A stretch of DNA of 64,000 bases from Pseudonocardia sp. HH130629-09 (GTDB taxonomy: Bacteria > Actinomycetota > Actinomycetes > Mycobacteriales > Pseudonocardiaceae): contig NZ_CP011868.1 of assembly GCF_001294645.1 (NCBI RefSeq), positions 992,001 through 1,056,000 on the forward strand. Reading direction: 5' to 3'. Made by a program: the position numbers and the translations under genes. The stretch's first letter is position 1, and the number at the start of each line of letters is the position of its first letter. Shown here piece by piece: positions 34,833 through 43,443 of the stretch. The notes beneath the pieces are model-generated. The model saw only the letters and a list, made by a program, of their open reading frames with translations, made no database searches and was not told the DNA's origin.

Positions 34833-35649
34833 GTCCGTGCTCCGTCCGCGTCGGGGCGCCGATCCGGTCGTCGTCGGTCGGGTCCGGGGCGCCGAAGCGC
34901 ACCTCGACCGGTGTGGTCGCCCCCCGCGCCACCTGCACCGCGACGACGACCGGCGCCCAGCCGCTCGCGGTCAGCTCGTGCCGTCCCGGCGGGAGCCCGT
35001 GCAGCTCGTAGCTGCCGTCCCGGCCGGTGGTGGTCTCGGCGACGGTGCGGCCGTCGCTGTCGCCGATCACGATCCGAGCCCCGGGCACCGGGCGGCCGTC
35101 GCCGCTGCGGGCGACACCGGCGATCCCGGCCAGGGCGGGGAACCGCAGCTCCACCGGCGGCGCGGCCGGGTCGGCGTCGACGGTGCGGGCCAGCGGCCCG
35201 TGCCCGGGTGCGGTCGCGGTGAGGGTGTGCGGGCCGGTGCCGGGGGTCTCGACCAGGAACCGGCCGGCCGGGTCGGTCGGCGTGTGTGCGACGACCTCAC
35301 CCGCGGTGTCGATCAGTGTGACGGCGGCGGCACCGACCGGGTGGCCCGTCGCGTCGGTCAGGGTGCCCCGCACCGTGCCCCCGCCGGCGACTGTCACGTC
35401 GTGCCGGGCGGGGGACGCGCCGACGGCGACCAGCCCGGCGTCGGGCCCGGCGCCGTCGGTGCGGGTCACCACCAGGTACGTCCCGCCGGTGCCCAGGGGC
35501 ACGGCGTAGGTGCCGTCGTCGCCGCTGGCGGTCCGCCCGTGCTGGCGGCCGTCGAGGTCGGTGACGGTGACGGTCGCGTCCGGCACGGGGGTGCCGGACC
35601 GCCCCCGCACGGTGCCGACGACCGCAGGTCCGTCCCGTTCCGGTGTCAC
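34825..35649 (-). CDS. Tandem carboxypeptidase-regulatory-like (CnaB-type) repeat protein
   Basis: A 274-residue protein built from three consecutive beta-sandwich repeats of about 80 residues, each starting like VVGTVRGRSGTPVPDATVTV or GIAGVARSGDGRPVPGARIV and ending in a DGSYELHGLPPGRHELTASG-like segment. There is no signal peptide or membrane anchor, which is odd for a fold usually found outside the cell. The gene overlaps the yceI-like gene whose N-terminal domain is a fourth such repeat. A 15-bp palindrome sits just upstream of the start. Function unknown; a scaffold or ligand-binding role with YceI is inferred. Confidence 0.78.
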   Translation of the reverse strand: MTPERDGPAVVGTVRGRSGTPVPDATVTVTDLDGRQHGRTASGDDGTYAVPLGTGGTYLVVTRTDGAGPDAGLVAVGASPARHDVTVAGGGTVRGTLTDATGHPVGAAAVTLIDTAGEVVAHTPTDPAGRFLVETPGTGPHTLTATAPGHGPLARTVDADPAAPPVELRFPALAGIAGVARSGDGRPVPGARIVIGDSDGRTVAETTTGRDGSYELHGLPPGRHELTASGWAPVVVAVQVARGATTPVEVRFGAPDPTDDDRIGAPTRTEHGHG

Positions 35650-35667
35650 GTCGCGACCTCCCAGTTA

Positions 35668-35682
35668 GTTGCGCATCGCAAC
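35668..35682. promoter_or_regulatory. Palindromic operator candidate upstream of the CnaB-YceI operon
   Basis: GTTGCGCATCGCAAC is a perfect inverted repeat (6-bp arms, CAT centre), 19 bp upstream of the start at 35649 and inside TTAGTTGC...GATAA. Its form suits a MarR- or TetR-type repressor; no such gene is adjacent. Confidence 0.45.
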
Positions 35683-35773
35683 GATAACCTCCCGGGTGGG
35701 CGGTACGTCACCCGCACCGGTGTCGTCGGCCGGTGATCGGGCCGCCGTGCGCTCCGGGGGGCTTGCGTCACGT

Positions 35774-35803
35774 GTAACCGGTGGTAACGTTACCGGTGGT
35801 TAC
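35774..35803. promoter_or_regulatory. 30-bp hyphenated palindrome upstream of the diiron oxygenase operon
   Basis: The core GGTAACGTTACC (35783-35794) is a perfect palindrome, and outer arms GTAACC (35774-35779) and GGTTAC (35798-35803) share the same centre. It ends 32 bp before the oxygenase start. The size and symmetry fit a TetR-family dimer pair, but no regulator is nearby. Confidence 0.6.
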
Positions 35804-35835
35804 AGCATTGACGTCGTTGTCTGCGAGGAGTCGAC

Positions 35836-36765
35836 ATGACCGCCACCGTTCCGGAGCACGGGCTCGAGGTCGGGAACGACCGGCACGCAGAGGATCGGCA
35901 CGACACCGCTGAGCGCCTCCTGCGGTCCTCCGAGGAGCTCTCGTTCGACCCGGCCACCCAGGTCGACTGGGACACGCCGCTGGACCGCGACTACCACGGC
36001 ATGAGCCCGGAGTGGAGCAGCCTCTACGGCACCCCCTACTGGGCGGAGCTGACCGAGGAGCAGCGCAAGGAGCTGACCCGCCAGGAGTCGGCGTCGGTCG
36101 CCTCGACCGGCATCTGGTTCGAGATGATCCTGCAGCAGCTGATCCTGCGGGACTTCTACGCGAAGGACCCGACCGACCCGGCGTTCCAGTGGGCACTGAC
36201 CGAGATCGCCGACGAGTGCCGCCACTCGATCATGTTCGCCCGCGGTTCGGCCAAGCTCGGCGCCCCGGCCTACATCCCGAAGAAGCGCGTCGTCGCGATG
36301 GGCCGGCTCTGCGCGGCCGTCTACTCCGGTGAGGCCGCCTACGCCTCCATCCTCGTCGCGGAGGAGGTCCTCGACGTGATGCAGCGGGACTGGATGCGCG
36401 ACGAGCGCGTCGTCCCGTTCGTCCGGACGATCAACAACATCCACGTGGTCGAGGAGTCGCGGCACATGAAGTTCGCCCGCGAGGAGACGCGTGACCGTCT
36501 CCGCGGGGCGGGCCCGCTGCGCCGCCAGGTCCAGGCCCTGTTCGTGGCCCTGGCCGCCTACGAGATCGTCACTGCCATGTGGAACGAGGATCTGTACGAG
36601 AACGCGGGCCTCGACCGGAAGCGCGCGCTGCGCGAGGCGCGGAACAACGAGCACCACAAGGCGCTGCTGCGGTCCTCCTGCGCCGGGCTCATGGAGTTCC
36701 TGTCCTCCTGCGGCCTGCTCACCAAGCCTGCGCTGGCCCTCTACCGTCGCGCCAACCTGATCTGA
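35836..36765 (+). CDS. AurF-type diiron oxygenase
   Basis: A 309-residue ferritin-like oxygenase of the p-aminobenzoate N-oxygenase (AurF) family. Iron ligands are visible in RQESASVASTGIWFEMIL, EIADECRHSIMFARG, AEEVLDVMQRDW, VEESRHMKFAREE and NNEHHKALL: the helical E/ExxH pattern expected for two irons. AurF-like enzymes oxidise amines or hydroxylate aliphatic substrates. It lies 13 bp upstream of a ferredoxin-fused reductase, an arrangement also known next to fprB in Mycobacterium. A large palindrome sits in its promoter. The substrate is unknown. Confidence 0.88.
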   Translation: MTATVPEHGLEVGNDRHAEDRHDTAERLLRSSEELSFDPATQVDWDTPLDRDYHGMSPEWSSLYGTPYWAELTEEQRKELTRQESASVASTGIWFEMILQQLILRDFYAKDPTDPAFQWALTEIADECRHSIMFARGSAKLGAPAYIPKKRVVAMGRLCAAVYSGEAAYASILVAEEVLDVMQRDWMRDERVVPFVRTINNIHVVEESRHMKFAREETRDRLRGAGPLRRQVQALFVALAAYEIVTAMWNEDLYENAGLDRKRALREARNNEHHKALLRSSCAGLMEFLSSCGLLTKPALALYRRANLI

Positions 36766-36778
36766 TCCGGAGCCGGCC

Positions 36779-38278
36779 GTGCCCTTCGCGATCACCCAGA
36801 CCTGCTGCACCGACGCGTCGTGCGTCGCCGCCTGCCCGGTCAACTGCATCCACCCCACGCCGGACGAGGCCGACTTCGCCACGACCGACATGCTCTACAT
36901 CGACCCGCGGGCGTGCATCGACTGCGGGGCCTGCGCCGACGCCTGCCCGGTGGACGCGATCTTCCCGGTGGAGCGGCTGAGCGCATCGCTCGCCGGGTAC
37001 GCCGAGGTCAACGCGGACTACTTCGAGGGCAAGCCGGTCGCCGGGAAGCTGGAGGGCGACTCCCCGCTGTTCCACGAGTGGTACCCGCTGCAGTTCACGC
37101 GGTCCCTGCCCGCGGACATGGCCCCGCTCGACGTCGCCGTCGTCGGGACCGGGCCCGCCGGGATGTACGCCGCACAGGATCTGCTGCTGCACACCTCGTC
37201 GACGGTCACGCTCTACGACCGGCTCGACGTCGCGGGCGGGCTGGTGCGGTTCGGGGTCGCGCCCGACCACCCGTCGACGAAGGGGATCGGGGAGTCCTTC
37301 GCCCGGTTCCACTCCCACCCGCGGGTGCGGATGCGGCTGGGCACCGAGGTCGGCCGGGACGTCTCGGCCGACGAGCTGGCCGCCCGGCACGACGCCGTGG
37401 TCTGGGCCGTCGGTGCGCCCGCGCCGCGCGACCTGGGCCTGCCGGGGGAGGTGTTGCCCGGCAGCATCGCCGCCGACACCGTCGTGGGCTGGTACAACGG
37501 CCACCCCGACGTGCCGCGCGACGCCGTCGACACCTCGGTGGAGCGCGTCGTCGTGGTCGGCACCGGCAACGTCGCGATCGACGTCGCCCGGGTCCTCACC
37601 GCGTCGGCCGCCGATCTGGAGGGCACGCCGATCGACCCGGCCGCGCTCGCCGCGCTGCGCACCGGTGCGATCACCGAGGTCGTGCTGCTCGCCCGCCGCG
37701 GCCCCGACGCCGTCGCCGCGACCGCACCGGAGCTGCGCGAGCTGCTCGGGCGCAGCGGCGTCGAGGTCGTGGTCGACGAGCACGACCCGCGCATCGCCGA
37801 GTCCCTCGACGGCCCCGCCGCGTCCCCGTCGCACGCGCTGCTGCGCGGTGCCCGCCGGGAGAAGATCGACTGGTCGGTGCCGGCCGAGCGCCCACGGGTG
37901 GTGTTCCGGTTCCACTCGGCGCCCGAGCGGATCGACGGCACCGTCCGGGCCCAGGGGGTGCACACCGCGGACGGGACCGACATCCCGGCCGGTCTGGTCG
38001 TGCGTGCCGTGGGGCACCGCGGCCGCCCGGTCGCCGGCCTGCCCTTCGACGACGACCGTGGCGTCGTCCCGCACGACGCCGGCCGCGTCGAGGGCCGTCC
38101 CGGCCACTACGTCGTCGGCTGGATCAAGCGGGGCCCGTCCGGGGGGATCGGCACCAACCGCACCTGCGCGGCCGAGACGATCGGGTCCCTGCTCGACGAC
38201 GCCGTCGCCGGCCTGCTCCCGTCGCGCCGCCCGATCTCCCGCTTGGGCGCCATCACCCGGCGGCTCCGCCGGAGCTGA
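36779..38278 (+). CDS. Ferredoxin-NADP+ reductase with N-terminal 2[4Fe-4S] ferredoxin domain (FprB-like)
   Basis: A 499-residue fusion. Residues 1-70 are a bacterial-type ferredoxin with two clusters: TCCTDASCVAACPVNC and ACIDCGACADACPVDAI. The rest is an adrenodoxin-reductase-like flavoprotein with FAD motif VAVVGTGPAGMYAAQDLL, PDHPSTKGIGESFARF, and NADP motif VVVVGTGNVAIDVARVL, ending GWIKRGPSGGIGTNR. This is the FprB layout. It is the electron donor predicted for the upstream diiron oxygenase, 13 bp away. GTG at 36779 starts PFAITQTCCTD, as in FprB. Two long hairpin arms follow the stop. Confidence 0.92.
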   Translation: MPFAITQTCCTDASCVAACPVNCIHPTPDEADFATTDMLYIDPRACIDCGACADACPVDAIFPVERLSASLAGYAEVNADYFEGKPVAGKLEGDSPLFHEWYPLQFTRSLPADMAPLDVAVVGTGPAGMYAAQDLLLHTSSTVTLYDRLDVAGGLVRFGVAPDHPSTKGIGESFARFHSHPRVRMRLGTEVGRDVSADELAARHDAVVWAVGAPAPRDLGLPGEVLPGSIAADTVVGWYNGHPDVPRDAVDTSVERVVVVGTGNVAIDVARVLTASAADLEGTPIDPAALAALRTGAITEVVLLARRGPDAVAATAPELRELLGRSGVEVVVDEHDPRIAESLDGPAASPSHALLRGARREKIDWSVPAERPRVVFRFHSAPERIDGTVRAQGVHTADGTDIPAGLVVRAVGHRGRPVAGLPFDDDRGVVPHDAGRVEGRPGHYVVGWIKRGPSGGIGTNRTCAAETIGSLLDDAVAGLLPSRRPISRLGAITRRLRRS

Positions 38279-38292
38279 CCGCCCACCCTGCG

Positions 38293-38354
38293 CGTCGATC
38301 AGTACCTCAGCGCTGTCCCGCTGTCGGACGACGACGCTCAGGTACTGATCGACG
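38293..38354. terminator. Long hairpin after the fprB-like gene
   Basis: A 15-bp arm CGTCGATCAGTACCT (38293-38307) pairs with AGGTACTGATCGACG (38340-38354), extended by AGCG/CGCT after one mismatch. The loop is about 22 nt. It is 14 bp after the reductase stop and precedes a convergent gene, so it probably ends transcription in both directions. Confidence 0.7.
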
Positions 38355-38407
38355 GCCGGGCCGCTCGGGCACGGGCCAGCTGGGCGGCCATGGGCGGTCG
38401 TCCCGGG

Positions 38408-39220
38408 TCAGCGGCTCAGGTCGAGCAGGGACAGCGCGCCGCGCAGCACGTCGTCGATCCGCGCGACCGGGACGCTGCGGCGCCACTCGTCGAGCGTGCC
38501 GCGCACCAGGATCCTTCCGGGGGTGAGGTCCAGCCCGTTCAGCCGCAGCGCGCCGGGCAGCCCGGGGAGGTCGGCCCGGCCCGAGCGGATCGCCGCCAGC
38601 GGGCTGCGGTCGACCATCGCCCGCACCGAGCGACGGGTGTCCGCCGAGCGGGGTGGTCCCATCCACCGCCCGGCGACGGTCAGGCCGGTGACCTTCCAGG
38701 ACAGGGTGTGCCCGTCCACCGACACCGCGAGGTCGGCGGCCCCGAGCCCGGGACGGCGACGCAGCCGGGCCCGGGCGACGCCGTCGTCGTCGACACCCAC
38801 CTCGACCTGCGGGAGGTGCTCCCGCAGCCGCCCGGCGACCCAGGCCGGGTCGAGCTCGGCCTCGATCTCCACCGGGCCGGTCACCAGCTCCGGCGCGAGG
38901 CCGGGACGCAGCCGCACGTCCGCGGCGGTCACGGTGAGCCCGCGCAGCGTGAGACCTGGCCGGACGACGTCGCGTGCGGCGACGGTCACCGTGGCGAACC
39001 GCCCGGTCGTCAGCGCCCGGGCACCGAGCCCCGACGACGCGACGGCCGTCGGCACCAGCCGCACCTGGGCCCCGCGGGAGCGCAGCGTGGTCGGGCGCCC
39101 GACGTAGCGCAGCCGCGCGGCCTCCAGCAGCGCGCGCAGGACCAACGCCGATCCGGGCGCCGTCCCCGCGTCGAGCAGGGCCGTCGCCGCGGAGGGGCCG
39201 GCCGGCGTCTCGACTGCCAT
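38408..39220 (-). CDS. DUF2993 (LmeA-like) protein
   Basis: A 270-residue protein. The middle part has the repeated beta-strand pattern of DUF2993 (TVTAADVRLRPGLAPELVTG, VEIEAELDPAWVAGRLREHL, LSWKVTGLTVAGRWMG), the family of the mycobacterial phospholipase LmeA, which acts in lipomannan maturation. No clear signal peptide precedes it, unlike LmeA. The last helix region is VARIDDVLRGALSLLDL. The ATG at 39218-39220 is taken as start; the open frame extending upstream lacks features. The kinase gene is divergent 350 bp away. Function inferred only at family level. Confidence 0.75.
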   Translation of the reverse strand: MAVETPAGPSAATALLDAGTAPGSALVLRALLEAARLRYVGRPTTLRSRGAQVRLVPTAVASSGLGARALTTGRFATVTVAARDVVRPGLTLRGLTVTAADVRLRPGLAPELVTGPVEIEAELDPAWVAGRLREHLPQVEVGVDDDGVARARLRRRPGLGAADLAVSVDGHTLSWKVTGLTVAGRWMGPPRSADTRRSVRAMVDRSPLAAIRSGRADLPGLPGALRLNGLDLTPGRILVRGTLDEWRRSVPVARIDDVLRGALSLLDLSR

Positions 39221-39570
39221 GACGCTGCTGGCTACCTCGAACGGTGGACGCGGTCGGTTCGAGCGTCGCAGGCCGGGCGCTCCTCCGCGCGGCCGCGTCG
39301 GGGATGTGCGACGACCCGCACGCCGTCGTCGGCCGGTGGCACGACGGCGGTCGGTCGGCACCGGCGCACGGCACGGCCCGCCGTCGACGGTCGCCCCGGT
39401 CGCGTGCCGCGGTCGACACCGGCCGGGGGCGGGCACCTCGCCGTCCGGCCGGTGTCCCACAAGGCATCCGGTCCTGGAACAGCCTCATCGGGGCGTTTAG
39501 GACTACCCGGGAGAGTGATGGACGGGCTCCGGCCTGGACACGGGCCCGGGTGGTGGCGGCACCGTCTGTC
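39221..39570. other. Divergent intergenic region between DUF2993 and kinase genes
   Basis: A 350-bp region. A stretch near 39475-39505 (TGGAACAG then CGTTTAGG about 14 bp later) slightly resembles an ECF sigma promoter, but the spacing is short of the usual 16-18. Frames reading through are Arg-rich and without family traits. Nothing else was recognised. Confidence 0.35.
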
Positions 39571-40425
39571 ATGGCAGTGATGCGCTCTGCGGTCCCGGAG
39601 ACCGACGTGATCGCCGGCCGCTACATCCTCGCGACCCATGTCGGCATCGGGTCGACCGCGACCGTCTACCGGGCGTGGGACCCGCACGAGGACCGGGCGG
39701 TCGCGGTCAAGCTGTTCCTCGACCGCTGCGAGGACGGCAGCCTCGACCGCCTGTGCCGTGAGCTGCGGACCATGGCGCACCTGGACCACCGGAGCCTGGT
39801 GCCGCTGCTGGGCGGGGGCGTCGACCGCGGCCGCCCGTTCATGGTGTCCGAGCTCGTCGTCGGCGGGACGCTCGCGGCTCGGCTGGCCCATGGTCCGCTG
39901 CCGGTCGAGCAGGTCGCCGGGATCGGTGCCGACATCGCGTCCGGCCTCGCGCACCTGCACGCCCGTGGGGTGGTGCACCGCGACGTCAAGCCCGCCAACA
40001 TCCTGCTCTGCGCCGGGACCGGCCGGGCACGTCTCACCGACTTCGGCGTCGCCCGCGTGCTGGGCTGCTCGGCGCTGACCCGGACCGACGCCGTCCTGGG
40101 CACCGCGGCCTACCTCGCGCCCGAGCAGGTCGCCGGTGAGACGGTCGGCCCCGCCGCGGACGTGTACGCCCTGGGCCTGGTCCTGCTCGAAGCGCTCAGC
40201 GGGGAGCGGGAGTACCCGGGGACCACGGTGGAGTCCGCCGTCGCCCGGCTGCACCGGCCTCCGCGGGTCCCCGGGGAGCTGCCGCCCCGGCTGCGCCGGG
40301 CGTTGTCCGCCGCGGCCTGCCGGCACCCGGAGGAACGGTCGGCCGCCGACGACCTCGCCCTGCTCCTCCGGCACCACCGGCGACCGATGGATCTCCGGCG
40401 AGCCGGCGGCCCCGGACCGTCGTAG
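39571..40425 (+). CDS. Serine/threonine protein kinase, cytoplasmic
   Basis: A 284-residue Hanks-type kinase that is almost only a catalytic domain. Motifs: Gly loop VGIGSTATVY near residue 23, Lys in AVAVKLFLD near 44, catalytic loop VVHRDVKPANIL near 136, DFG in LTDFGVARVLG near 158, activation/P+1 loop GTAAYLAPEQVAG near 178, and Asp in DVYALGLVLLEAL near 198. No transmembrane helix or PASTA domain follows, so it is not PknB. The ATG at 39571 is consistent with the kinase fold boundary. It ends 10 bp before the hemerythrin gene, so it may be in the same transcript as the encapsulin system. Confidence 0.88.
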   Translation: MAVMRSAVPETDVIAGRYILATHVGIGSTATVYRAWDPHEDRAVAVKLFLDRCEDGSLDRLCRELRTMAHLDHRSLVPLLGGGVDRGRPFMVSELVVGGTLAARLAHGPLPVEQVAGIGADIASGLAHLHARGVVHRDVKPANILLCAGTGRARLTDFGVARVLGCSALTRTDAVLGTAAYLAPEQVAGETVGPAADVYALGLVLLEALSGEREYPGTTVESAVARLHRPPRVPGELPPRLRRALSAAACRHPEERSAADDLALLLRHHRRPMDLRRAGGPGPS

Positions 40426-40435
40426 CCTGGCGCGG

Positions 40436-41008
40436 GTGCCGGACATCACCACCTTGATCCTCGACGACCACGCCTGGTTCCGCCGACAGTTCGCAGCCCT
40501 GGACGAGCTCCAGGCGCGCGACGCCGACCCCCGTGAGCTCGCCCGCCTCTGGGAGCCGCTCGCCGCGCGCCTCGACGTGCACGCCCTGGCCGAGGAGAAG
40601 ATCTTCTACCCGCAGCTGCTCGCCCACGGAGAGGACCCGGAGGACGAGACGCTCGACGCCATCGGGGACCACAACGAGATCCGTGACGGCGTGGCGCAGG
40701 CCGAGCGCTGCCCGGTCGGCAGCGGCCAGTGGTGGGAGGGTGTCTGGGCTGCCCGCCGTGCGAACGACGAGCACATGGGCGAGGAGGAGAACGAGGGCCT
40801 CGCCAACTTCCGCCTGAACGCCACCACCGGCCTGCGTGATGCCCTCGGCCAGCAGTTCGCGGAGTTCCTCGACGCCCACCCCACCACCGCGGGCCTCGAC
40901 AACTCCGACAAGGACCCCGAGAACTACGTCGAGGCGATCCAGGCCGAGATCGACCCGTCCGACCCGACCCGCGACGGGCTCGGCATCGGCAGCCTGAAGG
41001 GAAAGTAG
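40436..41008 (+). CDS. Hemerythrin-domain encapsulin cargo protein
   Basis: A 190-residue protein. The HHE four-helix hemerythrin domain (about residues 1-150) has metal ligands in LILDDHAWFRRQF, LDVHALAEEKIFYP, IGDHNEIRDGV and RRANDEHMGEEENE. An acidic/Pro linker leads to a C-terminal DGLGIGSLKGK, the classic encapsulin cargo-loading peptide (LGIGSLKG core). It binds O2 or NO-type ligands, and in Streptomyces such cargo protects against oxidative and nitrosative stress. The GTG start is 10 bp after the kinase stop. The shell gene follows with 2 bp between them. Confidence 0.93.
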   Translation: MPDITTLILDDHAWFRRQFAALDELQARDADPRELARLWEPLAARLDVHALAEEKIFYPQLLAHGEDPEDETLDAIGDHNEIRDGVAQAERCPVGSGQWWEGVWAARRANDEHMGEEENEGLANFRLNATTGLRDALGQQFAEFLDAHPTTAGLDNSDKDPENYVEAIQAEIDPSDPTRDGLGIGSLKGK

Positions 41009-41010
41009 AC

Positions 41011-41832
41011 ATGGCCGTGCACGACCACCTCATGCGGGAGAAGGCGCCGATCCCCACGACGGCCTGGAAGGCCGTCGACGACGAGGCCCGCGAGCGCCTC
41101 ACGCCGCTGCTGGCCGGGCGTCGTCTGGCGGACTGGACCGGGACCGCGGGCTGGCAGACGTCCTCGGTCGACCTCGGCCGCTCGCAGCGGCTCGACGGGC
41201 CGCCGCCCGGTGTGGCCGGTGACGGCGTCACCGCGCGCCTGCGCCGGGTGCAGCCGTTCGCCGAGTTCCGGGTCCCGTTCACGGTCTCCCGCGACGAGAT
41301 CGACGACCTGCAGCGCGGCGCGAAGGACCCGGAGTTCGACGACCTCGCCCGCGCCGCCCGCGCGGCCGCCGCGATCGAGAACCGCGCGATCTTCCACGGC
41401 TGGCCCGAGGCCGGCTTCGAGGGCATCGCGGGCGTCTCGCCGTACGACACGGTGGCCCTGGGCGACGACCCCGAGACCTACCCGGGGGCCGTCGCCCGTG
41501 CGGTGGACCAGCTGCGCCGCAACGGTATCGAGGGCCCCTACGCGATGGCGATCGCGCCCGAGGGCTACACCCGCATCGTGGAGACCGCCGAGCACGGCGG
41601 CTACCCGCTGTTCGAGCACCTGAGCCGGATCCTCGGCGGGCAGATCCTGCGCGCACACGGTCTCGACGGTGCCGTCGTCGTCAGCCAGCGCGGCGGGGAC
41701 TTCCTGCTCGACGTCGGCCAGGACCTGGCGATCGGCTACTCCGACCACGACGCGCGCGAGGTGCACCTCTACCTGGAGGAGAGCTTCACCTTCCGTGCCG
41801 TCGAGCCGGACGCGAGCGTGCGCCTGCGCTGA
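41011..41832 (+). CDS. Family 1 encapsulin shell protein
   Basis: A 273-residue HK97-fold nanocompartment shell protein, the standard family 1 length (about 265-275). The N-terminal arm begins MAVHDHLMREKAPIPTTAWK; the P-domain has LDGPPPGVAGDGVTARLRRV, the E-loop-like PFAEFRVPFTVSRDEIDDL, and the A-domain ends HDAREVHLYLEESFTFRAVE. The hemerythrin gene with a cargo-loading peptide is 2 bp upstream, so shell and cargo are co-expressed. AAGGGAAA before the ATG serves as the ribosome-binding site. Its 3' end is duplicated at 56784-56846. Confidence 0.95.
   Translation: MAVHDHLMREKAPIPTTAWKAVDDEARERLTPLLAGRRLADWTGTAGWQTSSVDLGRSQRLDGPPPGVAGDGVTARLRRVQPFAEFRVPFTVSRDEIDDLQRGAKDPEFDDLARAARAAAAIENRAIFHGWPEAGFEGIAGVSPYDTVALGDDPETYPGAVARAVDQLRRNGIEGPYAMAIAPEGYTRIVETAEHGGYPLFEHLSRILGGQILRAHGLDGAVVVSQRGGDFLLDVGQDLAIGYSDHDAREVHLYLEESFTFRAVEPDASVRLR
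41742..41804 (+). repeat. Direct repeat: encapsulin 3' end, left copy
   Basis: The 63 bases match 56784-56846 in the same orientation at 60 positions by eye; differences are at 41761, 41782 and 41796. Beyond 41804 similarity drops but a GCGTGCGCC block and a hairpin are still shared. The pair flanks the IS-rich island. Confidence 0.9.
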
Positions 41833-41850
41833 CCTGCCGCTCGTCCGCGA

Positions 41851-41885
41851 GACCGTGCCCCGTCGTCGTCCGGCGGGGCACGGTC
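41851..41885 (+). terminator. Hairpin terminator after encapsulin
   Basis: A 12-bp stem (GACCGTGCCCCG with CGGGGCACGGTC) around an 11-nt loop, 18 bp after the encapsulin stop. No T tract. Confidence 0.8.
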
Positions 41886-42183
41886 GTGTGTCGGGCGGTC
41901 CCAGACCTCCGTGGCTCCTCGGATCCACGCTCCGTCGCCGCGCACGACCCGGACGGATTCCTTTCTCGACAGGTGCACGGGCGATGGCTCCGGTCGCTCG
42001 CACGATGGCTGTGTCCCTGCGGTAGGTCCGGCAGCGCACCGATCCCGCGACCCCTTCCCGAGCCGGAGATCCTGATGTCCCGAGGTCCCGACCGACCGCT
42101 GCCCGCGTGGATGTCGACGACGGGCTCAGACTGACCCCCTAGCGTCGGCTTGGGATTGACCCCCTCTGCACGACGCTGAGGGG

Positions 42184-43443
42184 GTGTTGTCGGTGGAGGA
42201 CTGGGCCGAGATCCGTCGTCTGCATCGGGCCGAGGGTGTCCCGATCAAGGAGATCGCCCGCCGGCTGGGGGTGGCCCGCAACACGGTGCGCTCCGCGTTG
42301 CGGGCGCCGGGCCCGCCGAAGCGGGAACGGGGCCCGCGGGGATCGCTGGCGGATGCGGTCGAGCCGCAGGTGCGGGCATTGCTGGCGCAGTTCCCACGCA
42401 TGCCGGCCACGGTGATCGCAGAGCGGATCGGGTGGGAGCACTCGCTGACCGTGCTCAAGGACCGGATCCGCCAGATCCGCCCCGAGTATGTCGGGATCGA
42501 CCCGGTCGACCGGGTCGCCTACGCACCGGGCGAGATCACCCAGTGCGACCTGTGGTTCCCCGAGACCACGATCCCCGTCGGCCCAGGCCAGGAACGGGTC
42601 CTACCGGTGCTGGTGATGACGCTGGGCTACTCGCGGTTCTTGTCCGCGACGATGATCCCCTCGCGCCAGGCCGGGGACATCCTGTCCGGGATGTGGCAGC
42701 TGATCAGCGACGTCGGGCGGGTGACCCGCACGCTGGTCTGGGACCGGGAGTCTGCGATCGGCGGGACCGGGCGGGTCTCGGCACCGGCCGCTGCGTTCGC
42801 CGGCACTCTGGCCACCCGGATCCGGCTTGCCCCACCGCGGGATCCGGAGTTCAAGGGGCTGGTCGAACGCAACAACGGCTACTTCGAGACCTCGTTCCTG
42901 CCCGGACGTCGCTTCGCCTCCCCAGCCGACTTCAACCACCAGATCGACGACTGGCTGGCCCGGGCCAACACCCGCACCGTCCGAGCGATCGGCGGCCGCC
43001 CGGTGGACGTGCTCGCCCACGACTACGCGGCGATGACTCCGCTGCCGCCGCTGGACCCGCCGATCGGGCTGGCCCAGCGGATCCGGCTGGCACGGGACTA
43101 CTACGTCCGCGTCGATGCCAACGACTACTCCGTGGATCCGCAGATGATCGGCCGGTTCGTCGATGTCGCCGCCTCACCGCGCGAGGTCGTCGTCTACTGC
43201 GCCGGCCAGGTCGTCGCCCGTCACGACCGCAGCTGGGCCCGCCACGCGGTGATCACCGACCCGGCGCACCAGCACACCGCCGCGGCGATGCGCCGCGCCC
43301 TGGCCCACGACCGCAACACCCGACAGGCCGCAGCACGCCGTCACCTCGACGGCCACCCGGTGACCCTGCGCGCACTGCCCGACTACGACGCCCTGTTCGG
43401 TGTCGACTTCGTCTCCACTGCCGAGGAAGCGAGCAGCTCATGA
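42184..43443 (+). CDS. istA: IS21-family transposase IstA
   Basis: A 419-residue transposase. The N-terminal HTH is IKEIARRLGVARNTVRSAL. The rve core begins QCDLWFPETTIPVG (first Asp), runs through TLVWDRESAIGG (second Asp) and has the Glu in FKGLVERNNGYFETSF. A C-terminal Mu-like domain includes YYVRVDANDYSVDP. It starts with TTG/GTG-type codon usage near 42184 and its stop overlaps the istB start as ATGA. Confidence 0.95.
   Translation: MLSVEDWAEIRRLHRAEGVPIKEIARRLGVARNTVRSALRAPGPPKRERGPRGSLADAVEPQVRALLAQFPRMPATVIAERIGWEHSLTVLKDRIRQIRPEYVGIDPVDRVAYAPGEITQCDLWFPETTIPVGPGQERVLPVLVMTLGYSRFLSATMIPSRQAGDILSGMWQLISDVGRVTRTLVWDRESAIGGTGRVSAPAAAFAGTLATRIRLAPPRDPEFKGLVERNNGYFETSFLPGRRFASPADFNHQIDDWLARANTRTVRAIGGRPVDVLAHDYAAMTPLPPLDPPIGLAQRIRLARDYYVRVDANDYSVDPQMIGRFVDVAASPREVVVYCAGQVVARHDRSWARHAVITDPAHQHTAAAMRRALAHDRNTRQAAARRHLDGHPVTLRALPDYDALFGVDFVSTAEEASSS

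Noticed and set aside
39475-39505. An ECF sigma promoter before the kinase gene
   Set aside because: GGAAC and GTT are present but about 14 bp apart, shorter than the usual spacing; too weak to claim.
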